Source: Pleodorina starrii
Lineage: Eukaryota; Chlorophyta; Chlorophyceae; Chlamydomonadales; Volvocaceae
NCBI GenBank assembly: GCA_030267565.1
Contig: BRXU01000007.1
Span: 1,984,001-2,048,000 of the forward strand
Direction: 5' to 3'
DNA length: 64,000 nt
Below are positions 10,919 through 22,952 of this stretch, one piece after another (the first letter of the stretch is position 1; every line of letters begins with the position of its first letter). The translations under genes were made by a program, and so were the position numbers. The notes under the pieces were generated by a model that saw only the letters and a program-made list of their open reading frames with translations, ran no database searches and was not told the DNA's origin.

Positions 10919-12507
10919 GTCACACACACTTCCCCCCCCCACACACACACTCATACACACACTCGCATGCACCCACACGCACCCACACGCACTCACACGC
11001 ACTCACACGCACTCGCGCGCACTCACGCGCAATCGCACACACTCGCATGCACTCACACACACTCACACGCACTCACATGTAGTCTCACGCACTCACACGC
11101 ACTCACATGCAGTCACATGCACTCGCACGCACTCACACACACTAACACGCACCCACTCGCCTACACACGCACACTCACACGTACTCACACGCACACACAC
11201 GCACTCGCACAGCACACACTCACAAGCACTCTCACACACTCACACGCATTCACACACACTCACACGCACTCACACGCACTCACACGCACTCACATGCAGT
11301 CACACGCACTCACACGCACTCACACGCACTCACATGCAGTCACACGTACTCACACGCACTCGCATGCATTCACATGCACTCACATGCAATCACACGCAAT
11401 CACAGCACCCACACGCACTCACATGCACTCACACGCACTCATGCACTCACATGCAGTCACACGCACGCACACACACTCACACGCACTCACACGCACTCAC
11501 ACGCACTCACATGCAGTCACACGCACTCACATGCACTCACATGCACCCACTCGCCTACACACGCACACTCACACGCATTCACACACACTCACACGCACTC
11601 ACACGCACTCACATGCAGTCACACGCACTCACACGCACTCACATGCAGTCACACGCACTCACACGTACTCACACGCACTCACACACACTCACAAGCACTC
11701 GCACGCACTCGCACGCACTCGCACGCACTCGCACGCACTCGCACGCAGTGGCACGCACTCGCACGCACTCACACACACTCACACGCACTCACACGCACTC
11801 ACATGCACCCACTCGCCTACACACGCACACTCACACGCAGTCACATGCACTCACACGCACTCACATGCACTCACTTGCCCTCGCATGCACTCGCACGCAC
11901 TCACACGCACTCACATGCACCCACTCGCCTACACACGCACACTCACACGCACTCACATGCACTTTCACACACTCACAAGCACTCACACACACTAACACAC
12001 ACTCACACGCAATCACACGCACTCACACACACTCACACGCACTCGCTCACATGCAATCACACGCCTTCACACGCACTCACATGCAGTCACACGCACTCAC
12101 AGCACCCACACGCACTCACATGCACTCACACGCACTCATGCACTCACATGCAGTCACACGCACACACACACACTCACACGCACTCGCATGCACTCGCACG
12201 CACTCGCACTCGCACTCGCACGCACTCACACGCACTCACATGCACCCACTCGCCTACACATGCACACTCACACGCATTCACATGCACTCACACGTACTCA
12301 CATGCACTCACTTGCACTCGCACGCACTCGAACGCACTTATACGCACTCACACGCACTCACACTCACTCACACGCAATCACACGCATTTACACGCATTCA
12401 CACGCACCCACATGCAGTCACACGCACTCATATGCACTCACATGCACCCACTCGCCGCGCACTCACGCACACTCACATTCACTCACACACACTCGCACAC
12501 ACACAGA
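10919..12507. repeat. ~1.6-kb decamer satellite (ACTCACACGC)n
   Basis: Tandem decamers with variants (ACTCACATGC, AGTCACACGC, ACTCGCACGC, ACCCACTCGC) and some higher-order structure, for example a repeated block containing CTACACACGCACACTCACACG. A 10-bp unit without stops keeps all three plus frames open, giving His/Thr/Ser/Ala-rich artefact peptides of up to 572 aa. The other strand is G/T-rich and could form unusual DNA structures. Confidence 0.95.
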
Positions 12508-12508
12508 C

Positions 12509-13330
12509 CTGGTGCAGAACTATGTCTTCCCGGTAGTTGTACTCTTGTCCCAGCCGCTTGCTTCCCGTCTCGTAATTTGCATACTTCTATTCTATATGGT
12601 GTTTGCTTTCTATATCGTGTGTTCGTAGGTCGCCATTACTTGGTTCGCACGAGTCGGGTCGACGGTCTCGCGAGTCCACTTCAAAAAGCCTATTCCCACC
12701 CAGAATTTCATGTCATATGATACCTATAAAACGGTTTCATGAACGGCGAACTTTCGGTCCCTTTTGCGGCGCGCGCTGCATAGCCGACTTGCCAAGGACA
12801 CTTGTCGCCCACTTTGCACAGCCGCGCACGCTCCTCCGACTCGGAAAATTGGCGCTAACACTAGCGCATGCAATGTTCTGAAAATTTCAGGCTGCCAAAG
12901 CCCAGAGCGCACCAGGTGCAGAACTATGTCTTCCCGGTTGTTGTACTCTTTTCCCACCCGCTTGCTTTCCGGCTCGTAATTTGCATCCTTTCATTCTTTA
13001 TGCTTTTTGCTTTACAATTCTGTTGTTCTTAGGTCGAGTAACTTGGTTTGCACGAGTCGGGTCCACGGTCGCGCGAGTCCACTTTTGCAAGCGCGCCTCT
13101 TTCCCACCCAGAATTTCACGTCATATGATACCTATAAAACTGTCTTATGAACGGATTATTTTCGGGGCCTTCTGCCTGCGCGCGATGCATAATCGACTTG
13201 CCATGGACACTTGTCGCCCACTTTGCACAGCCGCGCACGCTCCTCCGACTCCGAAAATTGGCGCCAACAATAGCGAATGCAATCTCCTGAAAACTTCTGA
13301 CTGCCAAAGCCCAGAGCGCACTACTTGCCC
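12509..13330. repeat. Tandem duplication, two ~404-bp units
   Basis: The motif TGCAGAACTATGTCTTCCCGG begins units at ~12513 and ~12917. Each contains a CACGAGTCGGGTC block, a CCCACCCAGAATTTCA block, a CATATGATACCTATAAAAC block and the segment shared with 10637-10815. Together with that copy they bracket the decamer satellite. The TATAAAAC could pass for a TATA box, but no gene follows. Confidence 0.85.
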
Positions 13331-13369
13331 TGTGACGGCGGACGGATCACTGACGCACAATTATGGGGT

Positions 13370-13540
13370 CGTATCCCTCCGCAATCCTCGATTGCTCCGG
13401 GAATCCCTCCGCATTCTTCGATTGCCCCGGGAATCCCTCCGCATTCTTCGATTGCCCCGGGAATCCCTCCGCAATCTTCGATTGCTCCGGGAATTATGGG
13501 GTCGTATCCCTCCGCAATCTTCGATTGCTCCGGGAACATT
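13370..13540. repeat. 30-bp hairpin minisatellite
   Basis: Four adjacent 30-bp units and one more after a 13-bp interruption (TATGGGGTCGTAT). Each unit contains GCAATC-TTC-GATTGC or a one-base variant, a 6-bp stem with a 3-nt loop. Related sequence in the other orientation occurs near 18540-18585. Confidence 0.85.
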
Positions 13541-13593
13541 TCAGTCGGGGTAAGGCCTCCGCTTCTCTAGCTACGCTAGACGCTCCGGCGAAA

Positions 13594-13640
13594 GGGCAGG
13601 GCCCCCCTGGGCGCTTCACGCTGGGGCCCCGCCCAAAAAA
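13594..13640. repeat. GC-rich hairpin repeat, copy 1 of 3
   Basis: GGGC-GGGGCCCC arms (with one change in this copy) flank TGGGCGCTTC and close with GGGGCCCCGCCC followed by an A-run. Copies 2 and 3 are at 37709-37757 and 57659-57706, all in the same orientation. The long GC stem and A-run resemble a small foldback element. Confidence 0.75.
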
Positions 13641-13752
13641 ACGAAAAGGATTGGCAACAGGCTAACGGTGACATAAGCAGCTACCTATGAGAAGTGTGCA
13701 ACTTAGGGTGCAAATTGAACCAGGTACGGAAGCGGGCACTAGCCTACCTGGG

Positions 13753-15720
13753 GGAGGGCTTGGCGGTGGCGATGGTGGCGATGGTGGCGGCTGTGGCGGC
13801 CGTGGCGAAGGTGGCGACGGTGGCGGCGATGGCGGCGGTGGCGGCGATGGCGGCAGTGGCGGCGATGGCGATGGTGGCGGCGATGGCAGCGGTGGCGATG
13901 GTGGTGGCGATGGCGGCAGTGGCGATGGTGGTTGCGGCGATGGTGGTTGCGGCGATGGTGGTTGCGGCGATGGTGGTTGCGGCGATGGTGGTTGCGGCGA
14001 TGGTGGTTGCGGCGATGGTGGTTGCGGCGATGGTGGTTGCGGCGATGGTGGTTGCGGCGATGGTGGTTGCGGTGATGGTGGTGGCGGCGATGGTGGTTGC
14101 GGCGGCGATGGTGGTTGCGGCGGCGATGGTGGTTGCGGCGGCGATGGTGGTTGCGGCGGCGATGGTGGTTGAGGCGATGGTGGTTGAGGCGATGGTGGTT
14201 GCGGCGATGGTGGTTGCGGCGATGGTGGTTGCGGCGATGGTGGTTGCGGCGGCGATGGTGGTTGCGGCGGTGATGGTGGTTGCGGCGGTGATGGTGGTTG
14301 CGGCGATGGTGGTTGCGGCGATGGTGGTTGCGGCGATGGTGGTTGCGGCGATGGTGGTTGCGGCGATGGTGGTTGCGGCGGCGATGGTGGTTGCGGCGGC
14401 GATGGTGGTTGTGGCGGCGATGGTGGTTGCGGCGGCGATGGTGGTTGCGGCGGCGATGGCGGTTGCGGCGGTGATGGTGGTTGCGGCGGCGATGGTGGTT
14501 GCGGCGGCGATGGTGGTTGCGGCGATGGTGGTTGCGGCGATGGTGGTTGCGGCGATGGTGGTTGCGGCGATGGTGGTTGCGGCGATGGTGGTTGCGGCGA
14601 TGGTGGTTGCGGCGATGGTGGTTGCGGCGATGGTGGTTGCGGCGATGGTGGTTGCGGCGATGGTGGTTCCGGCGGTGATGGTGGTAGCGGCGGCGATGGT
14701 GGTTGCGGCGGCGATGGTGGTTGCGGCGGCGATGGTGGTTGCGGCGGCGATGGTGGTTGCGGCGATGGTGGTTGCGGCGATGGTGGTTGCGGCGATGGCG
14801 GCAGTGGCGATGGTGGTTGCGGCGATGGTGGTAGCGGCGATGGTGGTAGCGGCGATGGTGGTAGCGGCGATGGTGGTTGCGGCGATGGTGGTTGCGGCGG
14901 CGATGGTGGTTGCGGCGGCGATGGTGGTTCCGGCGGCGATGGTGGTTGCGGCGGCGATGGTGGTTGCGGCGGTGATGGTGGTTGCGGCGGCGATGGTGGT
15001 TGCGGTGGCGATGGTGGCGACGGTGGCGATGGTGGTTCCGGCGGTGATGGTGGCGACGGTGGCGATGGTGGTTCCGGCGGCGATGGTGGCGACGGTGGCG
15101 ATGGTGGTTCCGGCGGCGATGGTGGTTGTGGCGGTGATGGTGGTTGCGGCGGCGATGGTGGTTGCGGCGGTGATGGTGGTTGCGGCGGCGATGGTGGCGA
15201 CGGTGGCGATGGTGGTTCCGGCGGCGATGGTGGTTGTGGCGGTGATGGTGGTTGCGGCGGCGATGGTGGTTGCGGCGGTGATGGTGGTTGCGGCGGCGAT
15301 GGTGGCGATGGTGGCGATGGTGGTTCCGGCGGTGATGGTGGCGACGGTGGCGATGGTGGTTCCGGCGGCGATGGTGGCGACGGTGGCGATGGTGGTTGCG
15401 GCGATGGTGGCGACGGTGGTGATGGTGGTTCCGGCGGTGATGGTGGCGACGGTGGTGATGGTGGTTCCGGCGGCGATGGTGGCGACGGTGGCGATGGTGG
15501 TTCCGGCGGTGATGGCGGCGACGGTGGCGATGGTGGTTCCGGCGGTGATGGCGGCGACGGTGGCGATGGTGGTTCCGGCGGCGATGGTGGCGACGGTGGT
15601 GATGGTGGTTCCGGCGGTGATGGCGGCGACGGTGGCGATGGTGGTTCCGGCGATGGTGGCGACGGTGGCGATGGTGGTTCCGGCGGTGATGGTGGCGACG
15701 GCGGTGACGAGAGCGATGCT
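13753..15720 (-). CDS. Ser-Pro-rich HRGP exon (or minisatellite in that frame)
   Basis: The minus strand reads about 650 aa of SPPSPPQPP and SPPEPP repeats, bounded by a plausible acceptor (CCTCACCAG, exon from ~15720) and donor (CCCCCAG then GTAGGC, exon end ~13753). Such rods occur in volvocine cell-wall and pherophorin-type proteins. The DNA, however, is a 12/15/18-bp minisatellite with no stop in five or six frames, so an open frame alone proves little. In favour of coding, all length variation is in multiples of three and the Ser-Pro frame keeps a wall-protein pattern; the edges also carry splice-like sites. I found no flanking globular exons. Secretion and hydroxylation are inference. 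Confidence 0.45.
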
Positions 15721-15779
15721 GGTGAGGGCAACGACAAGCACATACAACAGCCAACACAAATATTACGCGTCAAGAGGAA

Positions 15780-17071
15780 GTGATGTATGACGGGAAGTGA
15801 GAAGGGTATTGCGCTGCGGTTTAGATGGCTTGCGGCGCTGCAGGAAGGTACGTAGACGGGGTCAGAGGAGGCAATATTCGTGAATGGGCATGTTGAGGCG
15901 GGAGAGTCAGCGCAAAAGTTGTGTTGTCATAGCTGTATAAGTTCGCCTAGGAGCTCGTCCCCGCGTGGAATTCTTACTTTACTGTTGTCTGATGAGGCAT
16001 GAGCAAGCATAAATTGCTCCAGATATGTACGCGTAAGAAACGTTCGCTTTGGCTGTCGGTTACCACGGATTAATTTATTAGAGGAGCTGGATAACAGCTA
16101 CATAGTGCGACCACGGAGATTTGCCAGTTACTGGCAGGCGACGCCCGTAACCTTCGCTGTTACTGGCTGGACAGCCGAAAGGGTAACCCTCAGGAGGACT
16201 GCCATAGGGAGCTCCAAGCGCATAAAAAGCACGCAGCAGAAGGCAACGATCGCGAGGCCGTCTGCCGTGAGGGGGGGTGCGCGGGCCCGACCTGCATGTT
16301 TGCAAGTGCGCCTGCCTTTCTGAGGCCCAGAGCCATATGCCCAGGAAACGCGCACTAATTTTACCGCCGACCCGACATACAACGCCTTTATTTCGCCTGC
16401 CATACCCATTATCTACACACCTTGCACTTGCGCCGCCGTCATTCCGAGCGCCAGTAAGATGACAAATACAGCGATCGCCCTTTTCATACTGCTCCAGCAA
16501 TTTCCGTGGTTCCGAAATGCCTTTCGCCTGTTGTTCTGGCCCATGGCTCGGGCCGATGGATGCTGTGCACTATGCCCAGCTAAGCTGCCTGTGTATAGAT
16601 CAACGCGATTTGTTTATAGATAAAAACGAGGTCTATAGACACACGCTTGAGATAAAAAGTCACAGCGTTGCCAGAAAAGAAACGCCTGCTGGCGCGGCGG
16701 AACTGTAGGAGTGAAATAATGTTGCGGGCGTCGCCGACGTCATATATGAAGAGGGTAAATTGTCTGTCAAATCGCTAGGATTTCTAGATTTTATTGGTGG
16801 GCTGACACGTTGCAGTACGTAGCAGTACACGAAGTCCGGGGCAACGTTGGATGGATTTCGATGCCAGCTATTTCATTATAACACGGTTCGGAGAGTCAAT
16901 TGAGGCTTAGTAATAGTAAATCTACATTACACGTTACAGGGTTAAACTTTACAGGATTCCACGTGGTGAGCTTGGGTCGAAGGCGTATAAAAACGCTCGT
17001 CCTTCCATGGGATAATTAAGGGGACCGTCGGGTTCCATTATGGGCAACGACACTCACAGGCCTCGCCCTTA
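15780..17071. other. No recognisable gene
   Basis: Mixed-composition sequence with short open frames only. I see no homologous motif, RNA gene or strong repeat. If the Ser-Pro exon is real, its 5' exons should be in or beyond this stretch. Confidence 0.5.
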
Positions 17072-17763
17072 CAGGGGGATTCCACTGAGTCGCTTGTTTG
17101 TTTGACCCGACAAAAATAACAGGCGTGTGACGCCTCTCGCGTGGCTCTCGCTAAGCGCAGCCCGCAGTCGTCTGCGCCGCTTAGTGGGTTGGCCAGGGGC
17201 CGTGGAGGGTGCCCCTGGCTGGCGCGAGTGAGGGAGCGAGGCGCGCGCGGCGGGACAGACGGACGTAGCCGCGCGCCCGCCCCTGCGCTGTGTCTCGGCC
17301 CGGTCAGGGCCCCCGGTGCTCGTCCTGCCTCAGGACGAGTCGCCGACAGTGTAACACCCGTTAACAAGAAAAAAATAACAGGCGCATAACAACGATAACA
17401 AAAGGCCGCTTCCACACAGAACCCCGAAACCACTTTTGATAGCCTTCTATAGCGCCTTACCGAGCCCATTTTCTCATCCCATTTATGTTTTAAATACACA
17501 TGTTGGCGTTTTACGCGCATGGCTGTCCAGTCGTCGGGCAGCAGCCCCTTGCAGCCCGCAAGGGCCGCTGCATAGTGTTTCCATTGGAGCCTTTCGTTCT
17601 TCGCCTTCCCTTCGCCTTCGCGCAACTTATCTTCATTTTTATTACTTTTTGTAAATACGTATTGAAGTGCGCCAACGAGTGCGTTGAAAGCCGACGCCCC
17701 GAGCGAGACTTTTTGAACTCGGCCCTAACAAGGCCTAACAAACAACTCAGTGGAATCCGCCTC
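17072..17763. mobile_element. Harbinger-like MITE (692 bp)
   Basis: Inverted ends share GGATTCCACTGAGT (17077-17090 and the complement at 17743-17758). The outer bases are CAGGG on one side and GAGGC on the other. TTA lies directly outside each end (17069-17071 and 17764-17766). Internal arms include TGTTTGTT on both sides. No transposase frame is present. Size, TIR and TTA duplication fit a Tourist/Harbinger-type MITE. Confidence 0.65.
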
Positions 17764-19074
17764 TTAACATCGTATTGGATTGATATACCCGTGACATGGG
17801 CAGTTTCGGCCGGTGGTGTTACAAGCTTCAGCGAGCTCGTACAGTCCAGATAAACCCAAAGGCTCATGAAACGCCTTGCAAAAGCAGACCTGCTAAAAAG
17901 AAATATTACCCTGGCATTGCTAAAAAGTCAAAACATTCTCACGCACAGAGGTCAAGCAAATGTGCCGTCCAAAGTGACAGCGACAGCAAGACTAGGTTGC
18001 TAAGGCTGTGTTCACATGTGAGCGAATCCGGGTGGATTCGTGCGAAGCCGACCTTGGATTGGTGCCAATCCGGGTCGAATCCCAAGCCGGGTCTGGGGGG
18101 GCCGATTGGGCCGGTTTCGCCTGGAATCGCCTGGATTGGATTGGAAACAACGTCTTTCAAAGAACCAATTCTCAGATCTGCGTCTAAAACGTCAAATTGT
18201 TCTAATGTAATAAATAAGTTTACAAAGCGCGAGCCGAATTTTTACTGGTACTTTCCGCCGCGATGCATGTACAAGCCTGGTGATGAAATATTTCATAGTG
18301 GATAAAGATATGAACTAATCTTTAAGCCGCCGAAGCATTGTACTTGCCGTGGTGGTGTTGCAATCTATCGCCTATCAGTCAACAAGCGACTCCTGTCGCT
18401 AGAAAGTCATTTTCCTATCAACACGACATATACGCAGCGTACTGGAATAAGCGGCAGTGCCGTCGAAACCTTTTTACTTTTCACTGAGAGCATTTGTTGT
18501 ACTATGCCACTTCGTCACATAGTCCTGTATTCCCGGTTCCCGGAGCAATCGTTCCCGGAGCAATCGTAGATTGCGGAGGGATTGCATACCCCAAAAAAAA
18601 TCCGATGTCACAAAACGCACTCGTCTTTTGCGACTTCTGGCCACCGAAATTTCTAGGAATCAGCATTCTATATTATTGATGGCTGCCTCCGTGTCGGAGA
18701 GCCAGGCACGCCCACGTCGCAGCCATTCAAAGGCTCCATGGACGAGCGACCCACCGACGCGCGACCAGAACGTCTCCAAGGACGTTGTTCAATTGCAGTC
18801 AATGCCGAATTGTAAACAACGTGCATTGCACGATGCGGCGCGACCTCAGGCGCCGGTCGCAATACATTCACAAACGGATAGCGACCTGAGAGGGTAACTT
18901 CAGTAAATGTGTACGCCGGCACATAAACAAACATGACATGGAATTATGTTGCATATGAAAGTTTGACAAAAGCTCAGTATCAGATAGGTCGCAGCCGGCA
19001 GCGGTTGCAACATGTTCAATGGCCGTAAGCGAAACGGCATACAATCAGTACTACTGACATCCCGCTAGGGCATG
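17764..19074. other. Non-coding stretch with a possible LINE 3'-end relic
   Basis: At ~17817-17870 the words GTTACAAGCTT, GAGCTCGTA and AGGCTCATG occur in the same order as in the 3' end of the LINE at 8332-8400, suggesting a short relic of a related LINE. At ~18003 TAAGGCTGTGTTCACATGTG resembles a MITE terminus, but I found no partner end. Otherwise I see nothing. Confidence 0.35.
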
Positions 19075-19647
19075 CTATAAGCGCGGCTTCACCGATGGGG
19101 TGTCGGTGGTACGACGACGCTTATGATGACGCTCATGACAGCGAAACGCCAAGCATCCGGTGCCAAACTGCATTCGGACAAAGCAGACGCCTGCGACAAC
19201 ATTTAGTATAGTGGCAAACTGGGGCCCAGGGCGTACAGTGCTCGTCACACTCATCCTCGGAGCTATGTCGCACCTGTTGTCAATGAGCGGGACCATGCGG
19301 CTTCTGGAAACGAGGCAACACAACACCTTGCCACGCCTCAACATCGCTAGTCGGAATGACTGAGCCGCGCGCCAGTCGTTGTCGAATGCCACATCGGAGA
19401 GACCGGCAGCAGCCAGCGGGAGGCAGAAGGACCGCTTAATAGTAAGCACGCGCAGCCGCTCAGGAGGCACTCGAGGGCTTACTGGGCCTAGGGCGGGACC
19501 AAACAAGGAAGGCATGCCACCCCCGGCAAGGTACGCCAACCCCTCCAGCAGGAAGTCGAGGACCGTTGCCAAACACCGAGATGGGAAGACAAGGCTTGGG
19601 CCTGCGGCTGCCGGGCAACAGCCCCACACGTCAAGTAACAGAGCCAC
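19075..19647 (-). CDS. Hypothetical 190-aa frame
   Basis: An uninterrupted minus-strand frame from an ATG, with mixed, protein-like composition (for example GLSDVAFDNDWRAAQSFRLA) and a basic C-terminus rich in His and Arg. I recognise no domain. It could be an exon, a transposon fragment or chance in GC-rich DNA. No splice or promoter evidence supports it. Confidence 0.25.
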   Translation of the reverse strand: MALLLDVWGCCPAAAGPSLVFPSRCLATVLDFLLEGLAYLAGGGMPSLFGPALGPVSPRVPPERLRVLTIKRSFCLPLAAAGLSDVAFDNDWRAAQSFRLAMLRRGKVLCCLVSRSRMVPLIDNRCDIAPRMSVTSTVRPGPQFATILNVVAGVCFVRMQFGTGCLAFRCHERHHKRRRTTDTPSVKPRL

Positions 19648-19839
19648 TGCCCCCGGACACCAAAGTTGAAGGCTCGGCCCGCGCGGGCCAGGTCAGTCAG
19701 CACGACGAGCCTGGGCTTACGGGAAGGACAGGGGTCTCAGGCCAAGGCCACGGGAAGCGGCAAGCGACATGGGACATGGATACCGCCACACACAGGTCGT
19801 TCACAACTGTGCACCGTGCACCCACACCTTGAGGGCAAG

Positions 19840-20460
19840 TTGCACGTGGGACCGGTTCCAACGGGGAGGGGTGGTGTGTGCCACGGGTACGGCAGCGGGG
19901 GGCCCATCTCGTGCAGGGCCGGGTTCGGGGGGAAAGGGTGGTGCGCACCGGGGGGGCTGTAGGCGGGGTGCATCACGCACGGAATAGGGCACAAGGCAGA
20001 AAGGGGAAGCGACACGCACCGCGGGGTCGGCCGAAGAGGGGCACATCATGCGCGAGACCAGGTACCAAGGGACCGGGGGGGGGGGCGGCGCACGCAGCTG
20101 AGGCATGGTGCGCCACGTGCGGATCGAGTCCATGGGGAAACGGGAAAGGGTGGTGCACGCCGCTCGGACAGCAGGAGGGGACGCATGGCGTGCGGCATTG
20201 GAGTACAGGGTGGGAAAGGAGGAGGGTGGTGTGCGCCACTGGGGTTGCCAGGAGGGGTGCATCGAGTGTGAGACCGAATACCGTATACGGAGAAGGGCGG
20301 CGACGTGCACCACGGGGAGGGTGCACCACGCGAGAGACCGAGCCAAGGGGAAAGGGGGGCGGCGCGCACCGTGGGGTCTGCAGGGGAGGGGTGCACCACG
20401 CACGGGACCGGGCACAAAGGAAGTGGGCTTCGCGCACCTCAGGCAGTGAGTGCATGGCAA
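19840..20460. repeat. ~70-75-bp degenerate minisatellite
   Basis: About eight or nine diverged units follow the pattern GGGGAAAGG...GCGGCGCGCACC...GGGG...GGAGGGGTGCA...CGCG...GACCG. The same unit occurs twice, almost perfect, inside each 1,075-bp satellite monomer at 58.6 kb onward. This is an older or degenerate relative of that satellite. Confidence 0.75.
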
Positions 20461-20790
20461 AGAGGAAAGGGACGGCACGCGTCGCTGAATCAGCAGAGAG
20501 GTGCCGCGTCACACGAGGGTCCGGGCCCAAGGGAGAAGACACAGCACTCGCAGTAGGTCGGTCAGTCAGGGTGCACCGTGCGGCCGAGAAGGGACAAGCG
20601 GCTTCGAGGGGTACGGGGTGGGGCTCACAGCACACCGAAAAACCCAATACGGGCCAAATGGGGACGGCTAGCATATTTATGGGCCGGCAGGGCAGCCAGC
20701 ACTCACCACAAAGGGCGAGCACGCAGAGGGGGAGGCAACTGTACGGGGCACCGGCACCCCATTTCCTGAGCGACACGCTGCACCCCTGGA
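20461..20790. repeat. Diverged relative of the 1,075-bp satellite monomer
   Basis: The words GAGGGGTACGGGGTGGGG, CACACCGAA, CCCAATA(C)GGGCCAAA, GGGGACGGCTAG and CTGAGCGACACG follow in the same order as in the satellite at 58861-59145. Divergence is substantial, unlike the near-identical array copies. It ends near 20790 in unrelated sequence. Confidence 0.75.
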
Positions 20791-21763
20791 GCTGGACCTT
20801 ACGGTGGGCAAGGCTTGCGCGGCCGCGGACTCCCTTACGCGCGGGGGGGGGGCGGATTCCCTTGGGATTTGTGGGAGCGGGGATTGCGGCCGTGACACCG
20901 GCGTGGATGCCCTCTCGCGCCGGGGGTGCCCCCGGGGCCCGGGATACTTCCTGTTCAGTCATGCCACGGGGCGGTTGCTCTTGGGGCCTGCTTGCCCCAA
21001 GTGTTGGCCCTGGTGTTGCTTGTTGGCCTCTCGCCTTCCCCGTCCTTGTAACATCCCTCGCAGACGACAACAACGCACTGCAGGCCACACCCAACACGTG
21101 CAAACCCCCGACCCGTCTCCTGCCGTACCCCCCACCCATCGCCCGGCGCGACCGTTTCAAATTGCTCCGGGCAGTGTTGCCGCAGGCAACACGTGTCATG
21201 TACTGGACGGGAAAACAGCAGTCTGACGTCATATTTAGCTTAATTAGCTCCGAAGCTGCCAGGGCTGCGGCCGCGGCTTTTAGAGCCTCTTAATAGAGGC
21301 GAATGCGAATGGTACAAGAACCACGACAGCGGCATATAGCCATAACGGGGAAAGGACTTGGCCGGAAAGGGCCATTGAATGACCGCAAAGTTTCTGACAT
21401 ATGTGTACATCTGCTGCCCGCGATACATACGTAGGCGCCGTTTCCCCGTTATCACACTCCTCAAGTAAAGTCGCACCACCGGAGTTAAGAGCAGCACCGC
21501 GGCCTTGTGCCGAAAGACCAGTGTCCCTTGAGGGGGAAAGGGCTCCCAAACTCCCGCAGTACGGTCTTCCGCAAACACGTGCTAACCTGACCCTCTGATA
21601 ACTAAACACCTACATATCAAAATTTGTATGGGCCGAATATCACCTGCGGCTGAGGCTAAGCTTCGCTCGTTGAAAGTGCCGCCCGCGTTGAATTACCTCT
21701 GAAAAGCCACGCACTCTCACAAAGGCTGCCGCTGATGCCGGTCCTTCCGACGCGACCGCGCAG
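20791..21763. other. No recognisable gene
   Basis: Short open frames only, with no motif I recognise. The Helitron remnant begins at the right edge; its 3' (Rep/helicase) part is not here. Confidence 0.5.
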
Positions 21764-22540
21764 CTAATGCGCGCTACCACCGTCAATTAAGAAGACAGGC
21801 TGTCGTCGATTGGCTTGCTGGAGGGCCGCGCTATTTTTGAAATAGTCAGTCACGTTGCCCATGACCCCGGAACAGTCTAGAACAAGATGTTTGAGGAAGG
21901 CGTCCACTTTATTTTTAAACACCCGCGTGCAGGTGACAGGATCCTCGCGTGTGAGACGCTGACGTTCGTCCTTAGGCAAGGAGGTCATATCCTCGTCGCT
22001 CGCCGTTGCGGCAGACATGTCGCCAGAGAGGACTTTGAGATGGCGCAGGAGATCGGGCCAGCGGACATCGCGAGAGGTTGGCGTGAAAAACCATGTGGGC
22101 GGGCCTAGCTGTCGGACCATCGCCATGGCATGTTGCCGGCAGCATTGTCTGTAGTCGGGCGACGTACGAATCTGTTTAAAGACGCGGTGGGCGACGTGCG
22201 AGTCAACAAGCGCGTCCCTCGATCGCGGCTTGATCGCGCAACTGCCCGGCCGTTAAACTGTTGTGTTCCTGTGCCTGCCGTAAACGCACGTTTATAGACC
22301 GGGCCACGTTCCAGATCTCCAGCATTTTAAACTTGGCAAAGATGTTGCTGGCATGGCGGGCACAGCGACGGTCGCAGTGCAAAAGCTCGTGCTTGGCAAT
22401 TGTTGGGTACGCGACGTAACGATGACGTGATTTGGGGTCTGGCCTGTGATACCCGCAAAAAATGGAAGGAAAAGCTTGTTCCTCAAAGTGCGGGGCCGTA
22501 AACCAGCCTTCAGGGGTCCTGCCCTCACCCGGTGCTATAG
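21764..22540 (-). pseudogene. Helitron protein fragment, N-terminal Helitron-like domain
   Basis: Two adjacent minus frames (22583-22203 and 22126-21764) continue the Helitron protein from the other side of the gypsy insertion. The first has the conserved run EEQAFPSIFCGYHRPDP, then a motif region with RHASNIFAKFKMLEI. The second has VRQLGPPTWFFT and RWPDLL, matching the pattern of the Helitron_like_N family (F-F-T-x-S...W-x-D-L). A one-base shift near 22215 separates them. The sequence stops at about VTDYF, just where the HUH nickase with its H-x-H motif should start. Rep and helicase are missing from the window. It is a dead fragment. Confidence 0.75.
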
Positions 22541-22914
22541 TGTAACGATATTTATACTTATAATATTTCCGACTTATAACCAATGGTTAACGGAACTCAC
22601 TAAAGTGAGGGACGACCGTTGGGTTAGTTGGAGACGATAATTGCGGAGCCCTGTCGTACATCAAGATCTCAAGGCGTCGGCCTCATATGCCGACTGGTGG
22701 AGCTTATGGGATTGAATTCTATTTCTCAGGTGTCTGTTGACACCACCTCTTACTACTGTATGTTTCTGATATTAGTTAGATTAGTGCTTGGTAAGCTGTT
22801 TAGGTGGGCGCCGTCTTCGTCTCCTTCAACTGGTCGTTCTTCGGTCGTCGCTCTGGCGACGCCTGGTACCTCGGTGAGTTCCCTTCCGCTGCGTAGCGTA
22901 GCTTAAACGTTACA
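22541..22914 (+). repeat. 5' LTR of the gypsy element
   Basis: 374 bp, TG...CA. Identical to the 3' LTR except CGTTCTTCGG here against CGTTCGTCGG there, as far as I can read. Confidence 0.95.
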
Positions 22915-22916
22915 AT

Positions 22917-22934
22917 TGGCATCGAGTTCTAGGT
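22917..22934 (+). other. Primer-binding site of the gypsy element
   Basis: TGGCATCGAGTTC begins two bases after the 5' LTR. TGG pairs with the CCA end of a tRNA, and GAGTTC could pair with a tRNA T-arm end. The tRNA species is not identified. Confidence 0.6.
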
Positions 22935-22952
22935 CGCCTTCGCCGACCAAGA

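Noticed and set aside
10799..12720. Three long plus-strand frames of His/Thr/Ser (398-572 aa)
   Set aside because: They arise because a stop-free 10-bp repeat keeps every frame open; no non-repeat coding sequence or splice context supports them.
13694..15790. A 698-aa plus-strand Met/Val/Ala frame and His/Arg or Ala/Thr minus frames
   Set aside because: Same minisatellite read in other frames; only the Ser-Pro frame resembles a known protein class.
18003..18180. A MITE starting TAAGGCTGTGTTCACATGTG
   Set aside because: No inverted partner end could be located within several hundred bases.
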